From Nymphalis io (Eukaryota; Arthropoda; Insecta; Lepidoptera; Nymphalidae): a DNA stretch of 64,000 bases. The notes under the pieces are model-generated. The model ran no database searches and was not told the origin of the DNA. It worked only from the letters and a program-made list of their open reading frames with translations. Location of the stretch: NCBI RefSeq assembly GCF_905147045.1, contig NC_065897.1, positions 4,727,001 to 4,791,000 of the forward strand. The letters are read 5' to 3'. Shown here one piece after another: positions 22,441 to 33,924 of this stretch; position 1 is the first letter of the stretch, and each line of letters begins with the position of its first letter. The translations under genes were made by a program, and so were the position numbers.

Positions 22441-23640
22441 AACGGTGTTCATACCAGGCTTATCAAATTCTACAATATGCGATGCGTTGGCGTTCAAATT
22501 CAGTACTGCGCGAGCGCTTCTGGAGGTAGGATCAATGCCGAATTTTTGAGCGTCTAACCCAGCCAAACGATATTACGAGAACCGTATAGTGCGCCTACCT
22601 TTTTTATTATTAATCAAGTTAAATACATAAATATAAGCAAAATTCTTAAAAATAATTAATTTTATTTAAGATACTTACCTAACGTTCTTAAAAATACAAA
22701 AACAAAAATATGAAGGTAATACAAAACCATATAAGGATAATACGCTACAGCTTACGAGCCACACGCAACTCTCAGGCTCGAACCTCGGGGTATTGTCACG
22801 ATTCCCATCATAAACTTTGTTTACTTGTAGGGGTAAATTACTAAAATAATATTAAAATAGTAATAAATTCCTGAAAATTGGGGTTGCTATTATAATAAAA
22901 AATGTTAATTGAATTTAAAATTTTAAATCGTTTCTTTATTTTTGATTAGAGAGAATTGCAAAAAGGAGGTTGAGGCGCATTTTGGTGTGACAAAAATACA
23001 GTAATATAATATAATCAATTAAAATTACATTATAAAACACGTTTTGAGTCGAAAAATATCACAAAGAACTTCGTTCCTGAACTGACAATTTTTTTTTACA
23101 TACGACTAATGACCGTCGGAGGAATAATATGATTGTGTTTTTTAAAGTAAGTTAAACTTTCGTTTAAGTGTAAAATACAATAGCAAAATTTAAAATCTTC
23201 TGAAACATATCATGTTTATTGAAACTTGACTTAAGTAGTTTGTATAGTTGAAGATCAAATAAATATATGGGTTAATATAATTATAATGTCATATCATACT
23301 GGCTTGGTTTCAGCTAAGTTTTACAAGGTCTTATTATTAACTCAACTTTAATATATGACTTTTTGTCCCCGAACCTTTTTCTTTGTCAGAAATTGACCTT
23401 AGTAGGTTTGTTCTTGTAACGATAATTATTATCCTTATTAGTAATACCGACTCAACATAATGTGGACATGATCATAACATTTTATCGGACTTTTTACTCA
23501 CGGTGATCACAACGGTGACGAAGATACCATTTAATTAAATCGTAGTCTTAAAAATGTCGATTTATGATTGTCAACTATACGTGTAAAAATTCATATTTTT
23601 GCTGACATTTTTATCGAGATTTCACAATAAAAATTATATG
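22441..23640. other. AT-rich DNA without recognised features
   Basis: No gene, RNA or shared repeat seen. Confidence 0.45.
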
Positions 23641-23900
23641 CATCTCAAACTTTGCATCCGAAAACCGTCGATCATAATCGATGTATTTTCAATCGGTGAC
23701 GTATGCTTCGTGCACACTTAAAATCTTATTTCCCTGCTACATTTATTACAGTATGATGTCTGCGTTATTATTCATAGCGGGAATTTGTGGTCTTCACGTG
23801 GTACTGTTGCGGCTGTGATGCGGTTTTGATGCGTGTACAAAGTACTTCGAACCGGTCCATATGCGGTTTCGGCACTGCAATAGTATATGACTGGACGAAT
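23641..23900. other. Unique mixed-composition block
   Basis: Less AT-rich than its neighbours, with GCGGCTGTGATGCGGTTTTG and CGAACCGGTCCATATGCGG. No open frame above 60 codons and no match elsewhere in the window. It sits just left of the hairpin at 23955-24020, so it could belong to the same transcript or regulatory block, but this is only proximity. Confidence 0.25.
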
Positions 23901-23954
23901 GTACTGTTTTTATAGCAGCAAATGAATAATTATTTGTTTTAAACGTAATTACGA

Positions 23955-24020
23955 AATTCGTACCCTAAATCTATATAAAGGTTTTCTCATTGCCCTTTCT
24001 ATTGATTTAGGGTACGAATT
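23955..24020. repeat. 66-nt hairpin resembling a pre-miRNA
   Basis: A perfect 17-bp stem pairs 23955-23971 with 24004-24020 (AATTCGTACCCTAAATC with its complement). Pairing continues inward after single mismatches: 23973-23975 with 24000-24002, then 23977-23981 with 23994-23998. That makes 25 pairs over 27 positions and leaves a 12-base loop at 23982-23993. Length, loop size and near-complete stem fit an animal pre-miRNA, but a foldback transposon remnant would look alike. No known miRNA sequence is recognised, and strand is undecided because the complement also folds. Confidence 0.5.
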
Positions 24021-24192
24021 GTTGAAAATGTTTGGTTTTAAGTCGCTAAGTGCTTAAGCGATTTTGGATATCTTCTAGATAGAAAAGGCTTAATCTTAAT
24101 CCAACACGCTTATCCAGTATATTTTGTTAGATATACTAGTATATGTGGCAGTATCACATAGTACATGTATCAGGCAACACATGCAAGTTTAC

Positions 24193-24413
24193 TTATTGGT
24201 AGGGCTTTATGTGAGCCCGTCTGTGCACCACCCACTCATCACATATTCCATCGCCAAACAACATTAGTTACTATTTTCGCGTTTTAGGCTTAAAAAGTAA
24301 GTAACCAAGGTAGTGGCGCATTGTAAAGGATGGTTAATATTTCTTACAGATCAATGTCAATCGGTAATGGTGACTACTTACAAACAGGTGGCCCATTTGA
24401 TAGTTGAAAAAAG
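24193..24413 (+). mobile_element. Family C repeat, diverged copy
   Basis: Runs from TTGGTAGGGCTTTATGTGAG through CACCCACTCATCACATATTC to ACAAACAGGTGGCCCATTTG. The middle is shortened compared with 10091-10380. A short A-rich run follows. Confidence 0.7.
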
Positions 24414-25430
24414 GAGGTCTAAAGATGTTCGAAATATAAAACCATAACCTATAAAAAATATTACCAATATCATATATATGAATACGAAATGATTAATGAA
24501 AGGAAACAACAGCATAACATAATTAGAGCAACCCAAAAGTTTTTTGTTCTACTTATTCGGCATTCGTTCTGGGAATTGAGAATATTATTATAACATTTAC
24601 TCTGTTCGTATTTGTTTTTGTCTTACTAGACGAGCAATATCTTGGAAATAGAGATGTGAAAATATGCTTAAGAACATTCGTTAGCAATAGTTTTGCATAT
24701 TTTATAACCCCGACCTAAGTACTTACTACGACTTTCGTAAAAAAATCTATAACAGCTTAACGAAGAACAAAGTCATTTTGAATCAGACTACATTTCAATG
24801 TTACGTTAATTTAGTGTTTATTTAGTTAATTTAGTGAACGATACTAAAATTACAAGCAATATTGTTTCTCTTTTGTATTTGGAATTATGCGAATATAGTA
24901 ATCCGAATTTACTTTTCACATCACAATAACTTAGTTTTATCAAAAAATTTAAAAAATATTCTATCCTTAATGGAATCAAGTTAACTATGTTAACCTAGCC
25001 AACAAAATTGACAATTATACATGATACATTATAAAAAAAAATGTATAAAAGACGAAAACCTTTATGAAATATGACATGAAAAGTAAACGATTTATTTATA
25101 GCAGATTATTAACACTAATTACTCGCTTATTTATTCCGCTATTTTTTAATTTGAAAATTAGCGTTAAAGCTTTTTAATTTGTACCAAGAGTCACGGAAAT
25201 ATTAAATTTGTTTAAAAGAAAAATGCGTATAGCGTGCGGTTTGATGGATTAGTAAAGGTTAATAATAGGGTGGCTGGTGAAATTGCTTAGCGCGCTACTG
25301 ATTGTTTATAACATGAAACCTTCATTGAACCCGTAGGAAGTAGATCAAGTAAGCCAGTAGTTAGCATAGTAAATAAAATTATTAAATCTACTTTTATAGC
25401 TGAACCTCCCAAATCTTTATGACCCTTTCA
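24414..25430. other. AT-rich DNA without recognised features
   Basis: No gene, RNA or shared repeat seen. Confidence 0.5.
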
Positions 25431-25449
25431 TTTTTTTTTTTTTTTTTAT

Positions 25450-27390
25450 ATTCGCCGGGAGTTTTGGTCGAAACCCGTACTGACGATCATTAATTAGACA
25501 GTGATCTTCTAGGTAATGGATCAGTTGGTTGTTTAAAATCCGTTCCATCACCTTACAAAGTACTGAGGTGATAGCTATTGGCCGATAATTTGCCGGGTCA
25601 GACCGATCCCCTTTTTTGGGAACCGCTTGCACATTAGCTCTTCTCCAAGCCTCCGGCACACATCCCGAAGAGAGAGAAAGTTGGAACAGGCGCGTTAACA
25701 CAGGAGACAGCTCCGCTGCGCACTTCTTCAGCACTATGGCTGGTATTCCATCGGGACCGCTAGCTTTCCGTACATCAAGTGATTGCAGCTCCGCACGCAC
25801 ATCACGTTGCCTGATTTTAATGTCAGGCATCGTATGGCCACATGCAGGTATTGTAGGTGGCAGTGCACTACAATCATCGATGACGGAATTGTCGGCAAAG
25901 AGTTTAGCCAGGAGATCAGCTTGCTCTTGCGGACTGTGAACTAGCGATCCGTCCGGATTTCTGAGCGGTGGCAGCGAAGGTTGGCAGAAATTGTTTTGCA
26001 CAGACTTGTTCAGACGCCAGAAGCTACGGGAGCCCCTAGAATGCGAAACAAGGTCATGACCAATCTGTACAATGCGCTGTGCATCCGCTCTCGTGTATGC
26101 CTTTCTACAGGACTTGGAATTTTTATTATAGTTTGCTTTCAGTGAGTCAATGTTAGATGCCCCGCTAATGCAGCCGTCGATCCACTTGCGATATGCCGCC
26201 TGCTTAGATGATACAGCATCGGCACATTCACGAGTGAACCAACGGTTACGCGTACTCCTACTGACGAGATCTGAGCTAGGAATGTAGTATTCCATTCCCA
26301 GCATGATCTCGCCAGCAACAGCAGCGGCACTAGCTGTCGGGTCATTCCCACTGAAGCAACGTTCCTTCCAAGGGACCGACGCATAGTAATCGCGCATACC
26401 GTCCCAATCCGCTGACTTATAGTGCCAAACGCGACGTTTGCATACCGCTAGGGGCGGCAGCTTGGCCTGTGGCACTCTGGTAGAAATAAGGCTGTGATCC
26501 GAAGAGCCAAGAGGAGCCTGAACCACAACCTGATATTCCACCGGGTGAGAAGTCAGCAGAAGGTCCAGTAGAGAAGGTGCTTGCCCATCAATGTCTGGGA
26601 TCCTGGTGGGCTGATCAACCAGTTGGGTCAAGTCATGTGTGAGAGCAAAAGCATGAGCAGTCCTTCAAGCATGGTCAGTTTTGAGGGATTTCAACCAGGA
26701 TTCGTGGTGAGCATTAAAATCCCCCAAAAACACCAATTCCGCGTTAGGAAATTGCTCTTGCGCAGCATCTGCCACCCGACTAAGATGGTCAAATAATCGG
26801 CTTGTCTCCAAGTCACCATTGTGGGATCTGTAGAGGCACACGTAGACTCGGCTCTGACGAACCAGGTCCACACGTACCACCAACATGGAGAAGGAGGGGT
26901 CCTCCAAGCAGCGCAGTCGGTGACAGCAAACATCCGTCCTGACGAACAAGCATACTCCGGCTTTCGCTTTGAAGGATTCTTCAAGCGTGTAGCCGAGATA
27001 ATTAAGGTAGCTTGTATCGGCAGGACGGAGTATTTGTGTCTCCGTGAGAAACAACATTGCTGGCCGTGCTGTCTCGAGATGGTGGTGGACAGCGTTGAGG
27101 TTAGTGTGGAGTCCTCGGATGTTAGATAACTCGACCTCAAACAGCGAGGGTATGGTGGGGGTGTGCACCGCTGTACGACCGTTATTTCTGTTTTGTTGCG
27201 CCTTTTGGGAAAAATAAAATGGAAAAGAGACGTGAAGCGAGCGATGTATTGCCACGATAGGGATGGGCAAAGTGTGGAGGCGTGTTTCCCCAAGTGGTTG
27301 CCAAAAGGAAAAATACACTGACCCGCCGGACGGAAGGGCCCCCGAACCCCCCCGGAAGTGGCCGCCGGGACCCCACCTACCGGTCACCAA
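25450..27390 (-). pseudogene. LINE ORF2 fragment: APE endonuclease and N-terminal RT
   Basis: The frame opens before 27390 and is interrupted only by a TGA at 26665-26667; the segments 27390-26665 and 26631-25417 are in the same frame, so this is a single nonsense change. Endonuclease residues in the first segment: SNIRGL (Asn90), TETQ (Glu117) and GDFN (223-226); in the second, SSDH (43-46). The inter-domain region follows, then RT motifs RKASGPDGIPAIVLK and ANYRPIAITSVLCKVMER. Translation ends in Lys codons of the poly-A tail. The catalytic FADD box is absent. The plus-strand open frames over this region are shadows. Confidence 0.9.
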
Positions 27391-27790
27391 CCGGCACGAC
27401 GGTCCACCCCGAGATTATGCGTGGCCTGGTGGGGCCGCCTCACGAGCTGGTTAGGCACGCTCGGGCCCCTGTTCTATGCCACGGGCGGCCAGCGGAACAG
27501 CCGTTTCTTCGGGTCTCCCTGTCCGGCAGGTCAATACAGTTTCCCCCGGCATTGGTTCAACAGCCGTCTCCAATTGGACCAACACCCATCGCGGCAATAC
27601 TCGCTCGGGCTCTGGCTGTACGCTGGCTGACCTCGAAACGCGGCTGCAAGCCACTTCACGAGTTTTTCACCATGCGTACGGTGGTAACAAGCCAGGCGGA
27701 TGTTAGCATTCTACCACCAGATGAGCAGATGGTCGCTCAGATATCCCTTAGTCGCCTCTTACGACATCCATGGGAAAGAGAGGGGCAGTG
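27391..27790 (-). other. GC-rich 5' leader of the LINE
   Basis: The most GC-rich stretch of the window. On the minus strand it begins near CCATGGATGTCGTAAGAGGC, a string I recall as recurrent in lepidopteran genomes, and leads without a break into the endonuclease frame. A 67-residue Glu/Pro/Arg-rich frame (27654-27451, minus) could be a remnant of an ORF1 or mere leader; no zinc knuckle is visible. The plus-strand frames at 27263-27791 have no family motif and are composition artefacts. Confidence 0.55.
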
Positions 27791-27995
27791 AAATGTATTC
27801 TTTCTCCGTCACTGCACGGTTTGAATGTTATTTGTTGAATTTTAGTAAAGTCAATTTTGTGAAGTACCCTAGACAGGATTTATTAACAAAAAATGACAGT
27901 TAAAAAATACCCGATCTTCAATCTTATGATTTCAGAGACTACTTTTAGCAAAATACAATCTCGACAGCTACAATTTTGAGTGTTGCTTAATTATC

Positions 27996-28402
27996 GTGCT
28001 TCACATAATAATAATAATGTCCTCCAGACCGATTTCGGCCATGGCGGCCAATCTCGAGAGCTTAGCCAAACTACCCAGGAGATATTATAGTGTACAAGTG
28101 TGTGCGCAAACACAGGTGCACTCTCTATTCCCTAACTCTCATAATCCGATGGGACGACAATCCGACACGACCGAAAAGAGTTCAGGCGTAGGACCAACCG
28201 CTTTACGTGTTTTCCGAGGCACGGGAGTGAACACACTTCCAACTTCGAGACTCCGGGCTGCTACTAAGAATTTTTTGACAGAAAAACCCAATATCTTTGC
28301 ATTGGCCCAACCTGGGAATTGAAAACAGGACCTCCGGGTCTGTGGCCTTACATCAAGCCACTAGTCCAACGAACCAACCACGACAGTCAGTGCTTCACAT
28401 AA
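27996..28402 (-). mobile_element. SINE family D, full length with perfect 13-bp target-site duplication
   Basis: The element is 28009-28389, flanked by GTGCTTCACATAA at 27996-28008 and 28390-28402. Read on the minus strand it starts with a tRNA-like head (GGACTAGTGGCTTGATGTAA as A-box region, TTTTCAATTCCC as B box), passes through AAGTTGGAAGTGTGTTCACT and ATAGAGAGTGCACCTGTG, and ends in GACATTATTATTATTAT. The plus-strand frame of 108 residues (27996-28322) is an accident of this repeat. Confidence 0.95.
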
Positions 28403-29712
28403 GACAATATTGTAAATCATAATATTAGCAACATGTGTTCGATCCTCGCTTATTATACTATCATCTATATTAAATTATTGTTTTAAGATAATTTTAAAAT
28501 CTACCTGTTGACAATTTAATTTTCAATGATTTGCCGAAATTCGGTTGCACAGGGTTTACATCGAGAGCACAGAATCTGTTAGAGTAGTTTTTGTCCAGCA
28601 GTAGATGTCTGAAGGCTTAGAAGGTTGTAATATTAACAAAACTTATTAAACGTTACATCATGTTTCATGACAGTATTATGACGAAACCTTACGAATATAA
28701 CTTGTTTTTTTAATCAACATATTTCAACTTCGCGTGTGTGACACTTGGTAAAGTTAGACTAAATGTAATTTTATGTTCGTCGCCACGATTTTATAAAGTT
28801 AATTATAATATTACATTTAAATGTCCTATTCAATAAACTCGTTTGCGGTAAAGCGGTATATAATTAAATTACAAATTAGTAAATTAAACATGATGTATAT
28901 TAACCACGTGGGGTTAAACCGTTTGTTCTCGAATCGGAAGTTGACAGATCATGAATTTTACACACATTTAATAAACATAACTATCGGCTTGTTAATACCG
29001 AATTAATATTATACAAAAGTATGAAATTGGCGCTTGTGTCAATAGTCTAAAAAAGCGTTTATATAATAATCTTATTTGCTAAAACTTCTGAAAAGCGCTG
29101 CATCTTCTGATATACCTTTTTTATTGTAGCTGTATAAGTTTAGTTGATTTTTAAGTTCGGCACAAGTATATTTACATAATAAATTATTACCTGTGGTTGT
29201 ACTCAATTATTCGTTCAGGACAGTGCATTATGTTATTTGGTGGCAAAAATTATTGATATTTTCCTGATAACATTTAAATTTAAAAGTTTGAGTTAATAAA
29301 AAAATATTTCACTCGTTTATTGTAAAATCAAAATAAGAAGACAAATAAGAAAATCAAAATAAGAGATATAAATAATGCAATTTATTTAATTATATAAATA
29401 AATAATGTAATTAACAGATGGTCGGTTTTTATTTAAATATGAAATACACTGGGCTTCGTTTTGGATGCATTTGTAATTGAAACGTAATCATTAGTATTCA
29501 TAATATTGTTTTTCTATAAGATCATTTCATTTACAATCTTATTAATATCGAGTTGATTTCCAGAGAGTTTAAGCAAAGAGAGAGTTCTAGTTAAATACTA
29601 TGAACTCTTGTGAATGGATTTCAGTAAAATCTATAATTAAAAAAGTATATAATATATATTGTGAATTTCATAAATAAATATAACAACAAATTAGTCTTCC
29701 TAAATATTTTGT
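28403..29712. other. AT-rich DNA without recognised features
   Basis: The open frame at 28821-29006 has no recognisable motif. No shared repeat seen. Confidence 0.45.
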
Positions 29713-29822
29713 GGCGGGGACCGACTGGATGCGGAAGGCGGAGGATCGGGAGCTTTGGCGCACCTTGGGAGAGGCCTACGTCCAGCAGTGGATTACGAAA
29801 GGCTGTTGATTGATTGATTGAA
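29713..29822 (+). mobile_element. RTE-type LINE 3' end with TGAT-repeat tail
   Basis: Plus-strand copy of the LINE end: GGATCGGGAGCTTTGGCG, then TTGGGAGAGGCCTACGTCC, AGCAGTGGATTACGAAAGGC, closing with GTTGATTGATTGATTG. It is the complement of the signature at 6506-6592 and 19501-19560. The simple-repeat tail fits the RTE clade. Only about 110 bases are present, so the copy is extremely 5'-truncated. Confidence 0.75.
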
Positions 29823-29879
29823 ATATTTTGTTGTGTAAATCATTATTTTTTGTCAATCTTTCTACCCAGAATGTTCACA

Positions 29880-30107
29880 CAGTAACAGTCTGTTAATGTC
29901 CCACTGCTGGGTTAAGGCCTCCTCTCCCTTTTGAGGAGCTTATTCCACCACGCTGCTCCAATGCGGGTTGTTACAATACACATGTGGCAGAATTTCAATG
30001 AAATTAGACATATACAGGTTTCCTCACGATGTTTTCCTTCACCATTAAGCACGAGATGGATTATAATCACAAATTAAGCACATGAAAATTCAGTGGTTCT
30101 CTCGGCT
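29880..30107 (-). mobile_element. SINE family A lacking its tRNA head
   Basis: Minus-strand copy with 3' signature (CCCACTGCTGGGTTAAGGCC complement) at the left and body through CACATGAAAATTCAGTGG. At 30095-30107 CAGTGGTTCTCTCGGCT joins the start of the body to the first bases of the head, so about 75 bases holding both promoter boxes are deleted internally. Confidence 0.85.
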
Positions 30108-31057
30108 ATTGGCAGAATGTCTATACAAGTAAAAATATTTTATATAACGAGAAAAATAATAATAAATTTTAAATAATTATTTTTTAATATTCTCCACATT
30201 AAAAAAGAATTATTTAAATTGAACGCAAAGAAGTACTATGACGAAATTCATTGTGACCTATTTCTGTCAAAGAATATTTTCCAACGTTGATGTAGATGAA
30301 ATTGTGTAGTTCCGACATCGTAAAATAGAGCCACGCTGTCACCAACCATTCTTGCCGTAAACAACGAGAAATTTTTCATTAAATACATCTATCAGTACCG
30401 TCGAGTACTAAAGTGCGTCATCGGTTGCAAGATAACAACACTTGCATGAGCTGGCATCAGGTAGCTAGCCATAATAGTCTGCCAAATCCGTTTTGAGCAC
30501 CGTATTTACCCGGTACATGTACATGAGGTAGGTAAGGACGAGCTAATGAAGTTGAAGAGTACGAAAAGTGTAAAAATGTACGTCACAAGAATTCGGGATA
30601 CTGAACATTTTTAATAAATAGTTTCGATGTGAAACATCTAATGGGGGATAATAGCAATACGCTTTGATGTCAAATCAAAATATCTCCATTCTGCCCCAGT
30701 TCTTTACTTATTTGTGTGTACGTGGCGCGTATTCTATTTTGTTGCTGCTGTGTGATTCGATTCGCCACTTGTAAGTACACAAAAAAAAATTTTTTTTTTT
30801 TTTTTTTCATTTTAAAATGATTTTATGGTGAGTGAAACCATCAATTTTGAGATGGAATAACGATTATGTTTAATGAATATCAATTTTCCATCATCTTTAC
30901 ATTTCATATCACCGCCATCAGTAATCGTCATCAGTAAAAATCCCGTAACAGCTAATAGTTACAATAACTTCCACCTTTCATTTGTGTTGGTATTACTAAT
31001 AAGAAATACTAATATCGTGTGAATGATAAATAATATATTAAAATTAAGTTACAAATA
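30108..31057. other. Unique DNA including an A9-T18 homopolymer junction
   Basis: 30200-30610 is of mixed composition and unique in the window, with no open frame. At 30781-30789 nine A are followed by eighteen T (30790-30807). No gene or RNA seen. Confidence 0.4.
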
Positions 31058-31163
31058 ACCACCAACGCGTATTGGAGCAACGTGGCGGAGTAAGCACCAA
31101 ACCTTCTCCTCAAAAAAAGGGGCGACTTCAGCCCAGCAGTGGGATATTAACAGTTTGCTACTT
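31058..31163 (+). mobile_element. SINE family A, 3' third only
   Basis: Starts inside the body at CACCAACGCGTATTGGAGCA and runs to CCCAGCAGTGGGATATTAAC and a short tail. Similar 3'-only copies at 52696-52841 and 56900-57007 suggest that 5' truncation is common in this family. Confidence 0.8.
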
Positions 31164-31363
31164 TACAAATAAAACCTTTTTTTAAGCTAATATGATATGA
31201 CAATATAATATAATTATATTAATCCTTATACATTTTACATCTTCTACTACAAAAACTACTTGGTCAAGCACTGCCGTCATTAAACATGATAGGTAAGATG
31301 ATGATGAAATCTCTATGATAAAAATGTCTAAGATATTTTTGTATATTTTCTTTGAAACTGATG

Positions 31364-31608
31364 TAATAATAATATCCTGGGACATTAATCACACACGGCC
31401 ATCTGATCCCAAACTAAGCAGAGCTTGTACTATGGAAACCAGACAATTGATATACTAATTTCTGTTGTAATTACATACTTATATAGATAATTACACCCAG
31501 ACTCAGGACAAACAAACATGTACATGCACACAAATGTCTGTCTTGTATGGAATTCGAACCCACAACCATCGTGAAAGGCAAGTATCTATTAACTACGGCA
31601 ACCGGCCC
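31364..31608 (-). mobile_element. tRNA-derived SINE, family B
   Basis: Minus-strand copy. Tail TAATAATAATATCC at the left, then CACACGGCCATCTGATCCCA and GAGCTTGTACTATGGAAACC. The B box (complement of GGAATTCGAACCCAC) carries a change and the head has lost about 8 bases relative to 54167-54426. Confidence 0.85.
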
Positions 31609-32045
31609 GTAAAAAGTGATCAATAAAATTGTTAAGTTCGTTAACAATGTTGAATGTCTTTTTTTCTGCTATATAATGTTTTCATAAAACTGTTACTACT
31701 TTTTTTTAAATAATTTTCACCGATATTAAATTTTCTCCCGATATTAAACATATTTTATTACATTAGCTAAAAGAAAATCTTTATTATTATTTTCACATTG
31801 GCACAAAATTACACTTGACTTACAACTCAGTATCAAATAAGGGAGTTGATTATAAAATACATATACGATCCTATAATTTTTTTCTAATATTATATTTATT
31901 CCTAGCACATGTGGGACGTCTAGTTAATTAATTACAATTTCAATTTTTTACAGATATTTTTTTCCATTTATGAGACATCCGCTACAACCGAGAGTCCAAG
32001 CAGAAGTGTCTAAAGCCAGCCTGGCCGAACGATGAGTTCGGCAAG

Positions 32046-32125
32046 ACCAGTCCCAACCACGATGATCATCACGTGATCAAGTCACGCCGCTAGGCCACGC
32101 CCCGTCGGAAGACACTCTCCTGATA
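32046..32125 (-). repeat. Direct repeat, possible 3' LTR scrap
   Basis: About 80 bases that match 34745-34822 in the same orientation at high identity by eye. Shared strings: CGATGATCATCA and GCTAGGCCACGCCCCGT. Homology stops abruptly on both sides, so a full LTR pair cannot be shown. An alternative is a SINE head, since the minus strand reads CGTGGCCTAGCGGCGTGAC, which resembles an A box. Confidence 0.5.
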
Positions 32126-32706
32126 CGGCTGTGTCCTCGTAGCTTGTTCATCAGCACGTTTTGTCCTCGAGCAGACAAGGCATCGGCTGTCAATGTTCTC
32201 CTATGATGTGGGCTGCGCAGCATTTTGTTGCGAATTCCCCGCATCAGCTTCATCAGACATGTCCTCATTGTCGTCGTCTTTACCTTAAAACATGCAACAT
32301 ATGACTATGAGTATAGGAATACGTAGTAATGTATATACCAATAGGTGTAGGGAATAGACAGAAGGCAGACTAAGTTAGGTTACTTTAAAGATAAATACTC
32401 TGATGTTCAACGGAAATTGATTCGGATTTATTGACTGACACAGAAAAAGAAGTGAGAATCACGGTCATATATGTGGTAGTATGCAGTAACATAGGGATAC
32501 ATCTAGAAACGACACCGATGCTCAAGGAAGTTACTCCAGAGACTGATACAGTACGACTAGGTCACCCTAGTATGTTAAGATAAGATCTTAAACAGGTGTT
32601 TTCAACAATGAACATAGGCAGAGACTAACACGACAAGTCAACGGGTCAGCCTGACGCCTTCGGACAGTTCATTCACCCCAATGCTCGATGGTTACGGAGT
32701 GACCGC

Positions 32707-32997
32707 TTTTTTATAGAATAGGAAGGCGGATGAGCATATGGGCCACCTGATCATAGTGGTCACCAAACGCCCTTAGACATTGGCATTGTAAGAAATGTTA
32801 ACCATCGCTTACATTACCAATGCGCCACCAACCTTGGGAACTAAGATGTTATGTCCCTTGTGCCTGTGATTACACTGGCTCACTCACCCTTCAAACCGGA
32901 ACACAACAATACCAAGTACTGCTGTTTTGCGGTAGAATATCTGATGAGTGGGTGATACCTACCCAGACGAGCTTGCACAAAGCACTACCACCAGTGA
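32707..32997 (-). mobile_element. Family C repeat, near-complete copy
   Basis: Poly-T-like left end (CTTTTTTATAGAATAGGAAG), then GGGCCACCTGA, CACCAACCTTGGGAACTAAG, CCTTCAAACCGGAACACAAC and CAGACGAGCTTGCACAAAGC. Opposite in orientation to 10091-10380. It lies inside the gypsy-like remnant and so is younger than it. Confidence 0.8.
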
Positions 32998-33073
32998 AAC
33001 TTACCAGTCGCTTACCAGAGACCAACATGGTATCTATTGAACCTCCCTAGTACCACTCAAAACATACCAGTTA

Positions 33074-33128
33074 TCACACTAATATTATAAAGGCATAGAT
33101 TTGCGAGTGCGCAAGTATGTTTGTTAGG
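33074..33128 (+). mobile_element. Helitron-like 5' end
   Basis: TCACACTAATATTATAAAGG followed by GCGAGTGCGCAAGTATGTTT matches, from memory, the start of the abundant lepidopteran nonautonomous Helitron-like family (TC start, then CTAATATTATAAA). The matching 3' hairpin and CTAG are not seen next to it. Compare 52255-52297. Confidence 0.4.
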
Positions 33129-33459
33129 GAATATGTTAATCCCATTGAGAAAACACAAAATAGGAAGGTAGTTCAAACATTAAATTCACGTAACTTTCCA
33201 CGTGATAATACAACAGAATCGCTGCAGTCATTTCAGTTGAATCACCATAATCACATCCATCGATTCTGCAGTCTATACCCCTAAGGTACCAAGCCAGGAG
33301 CATCGTCTGCTACATGCATAACATGTGCCTGACATGAGAACGCGCCTGAGCGTTCGTCACGCTGTGGAGCCTGATGACTAGATTGTATGACCGCAGACTG
33401 GCATAATGAACACGAAGCTTCAGATTCAGCAGGCTGGACAGCCCGCTGAATAAAGTCGG

Positions 33460-33606
33460 TCAGCCCGCAGCACCACGTACCACAGCCTGTGTCGCTTTGC
33501 CATACGAGCCTGCCAGCAGTTGCAGCTCGTAGCAACCGTTGGGAAGCGCCTTGACCACACGATAGGGCTCATGCATGCCTGAATTAAGCTTGCCGGTAGA
33601 TCGTGC
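33460..33606 (-). pseudogene. Ty3/gypsy integrase C-terminal (GPY/F) fragment
   Basis: The minus-strand frame from 33606 to the stop at 33460-33462 gives 48 residues that include EPYRVVKALPNGCYELQLL and AGSYGKATQAV. This has the layout of the GPY/F module at the C-terminus of gypsy integrases (GPYRV, hydrophobic spacing, YEL), with the first Gly changed to Glu. In the family it binds DNA and helps integration. The frame is cut off on both sides by stops and unrelated sequence. Frames at 33281-33535 and 33426-33731 overlap it in other phases. Confidence 0.65.
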
Positions 33607-33924
33607 CTGTTAAATAACAAATACAAATGAATGAATATCAAACGCTGGAGGACGCTCTCGTTTTGTGTTAACAGTGTATTCCGTCTGTGCCGATTCCTTT
33701 CTAGACGCTCTAATGCCCGTTGCCTTTGCAATACCTGACCTTGACTGATAGTTCAACCTAAGAGTTCTATATTAAACTAATAAAAATTCTAACAGCGACT
33801 TGACATACTGTTAACGATAAAGACCGACTAGTAGGGCCAGTACAGTCCTTTCCTTATACTCTTAATCGAAAAGCGCAGTACACGCTTCAGAACACAATTA
33901 CTAATGCGAGACTAACACTCATTA

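Larger units (their letters stand above)
25431..27790 (-). mobile_element. Jockey/CR1-type LINE with internal deletion and retained 3' tail
   Basis: A minus-strand LINE of 2.36 kb. From its 5' side it has about 400 bases of GC-rich leader (27391-27790), an endonuclease, the inter-domain region and the first part of an RT. At 25461/25462 the RT frame, just after YGFRPK, joins CTCCCGGCGAATATA and a poly-A tail (17 T on the plus strand, 25431-25447). The rest of RT and the C-terminus are gone, yet the 3' tail is that of the fragment at 12610-12950. Clade assignment (Jockey or CR1 superfamily, possibly Daphne) is inferred from the endonuclease type and is not certain. No target-site duplication found. 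Confidence 0.85.

Noticed and set aside
27263..27791. Several overlapping plus-strand open frames of 63-169 residues in the GC-rich leader
   Set aside because: They lie antisense to the LINE, have no known motif and are Pro/Arg-rich as expected from GC-rich sequence read in any frame.
30781..30807. A9-T18 tract as an inverted repeat or element end
   Set aside because: A plain homopolymer junction with no adjoining repeat family that I can identify.
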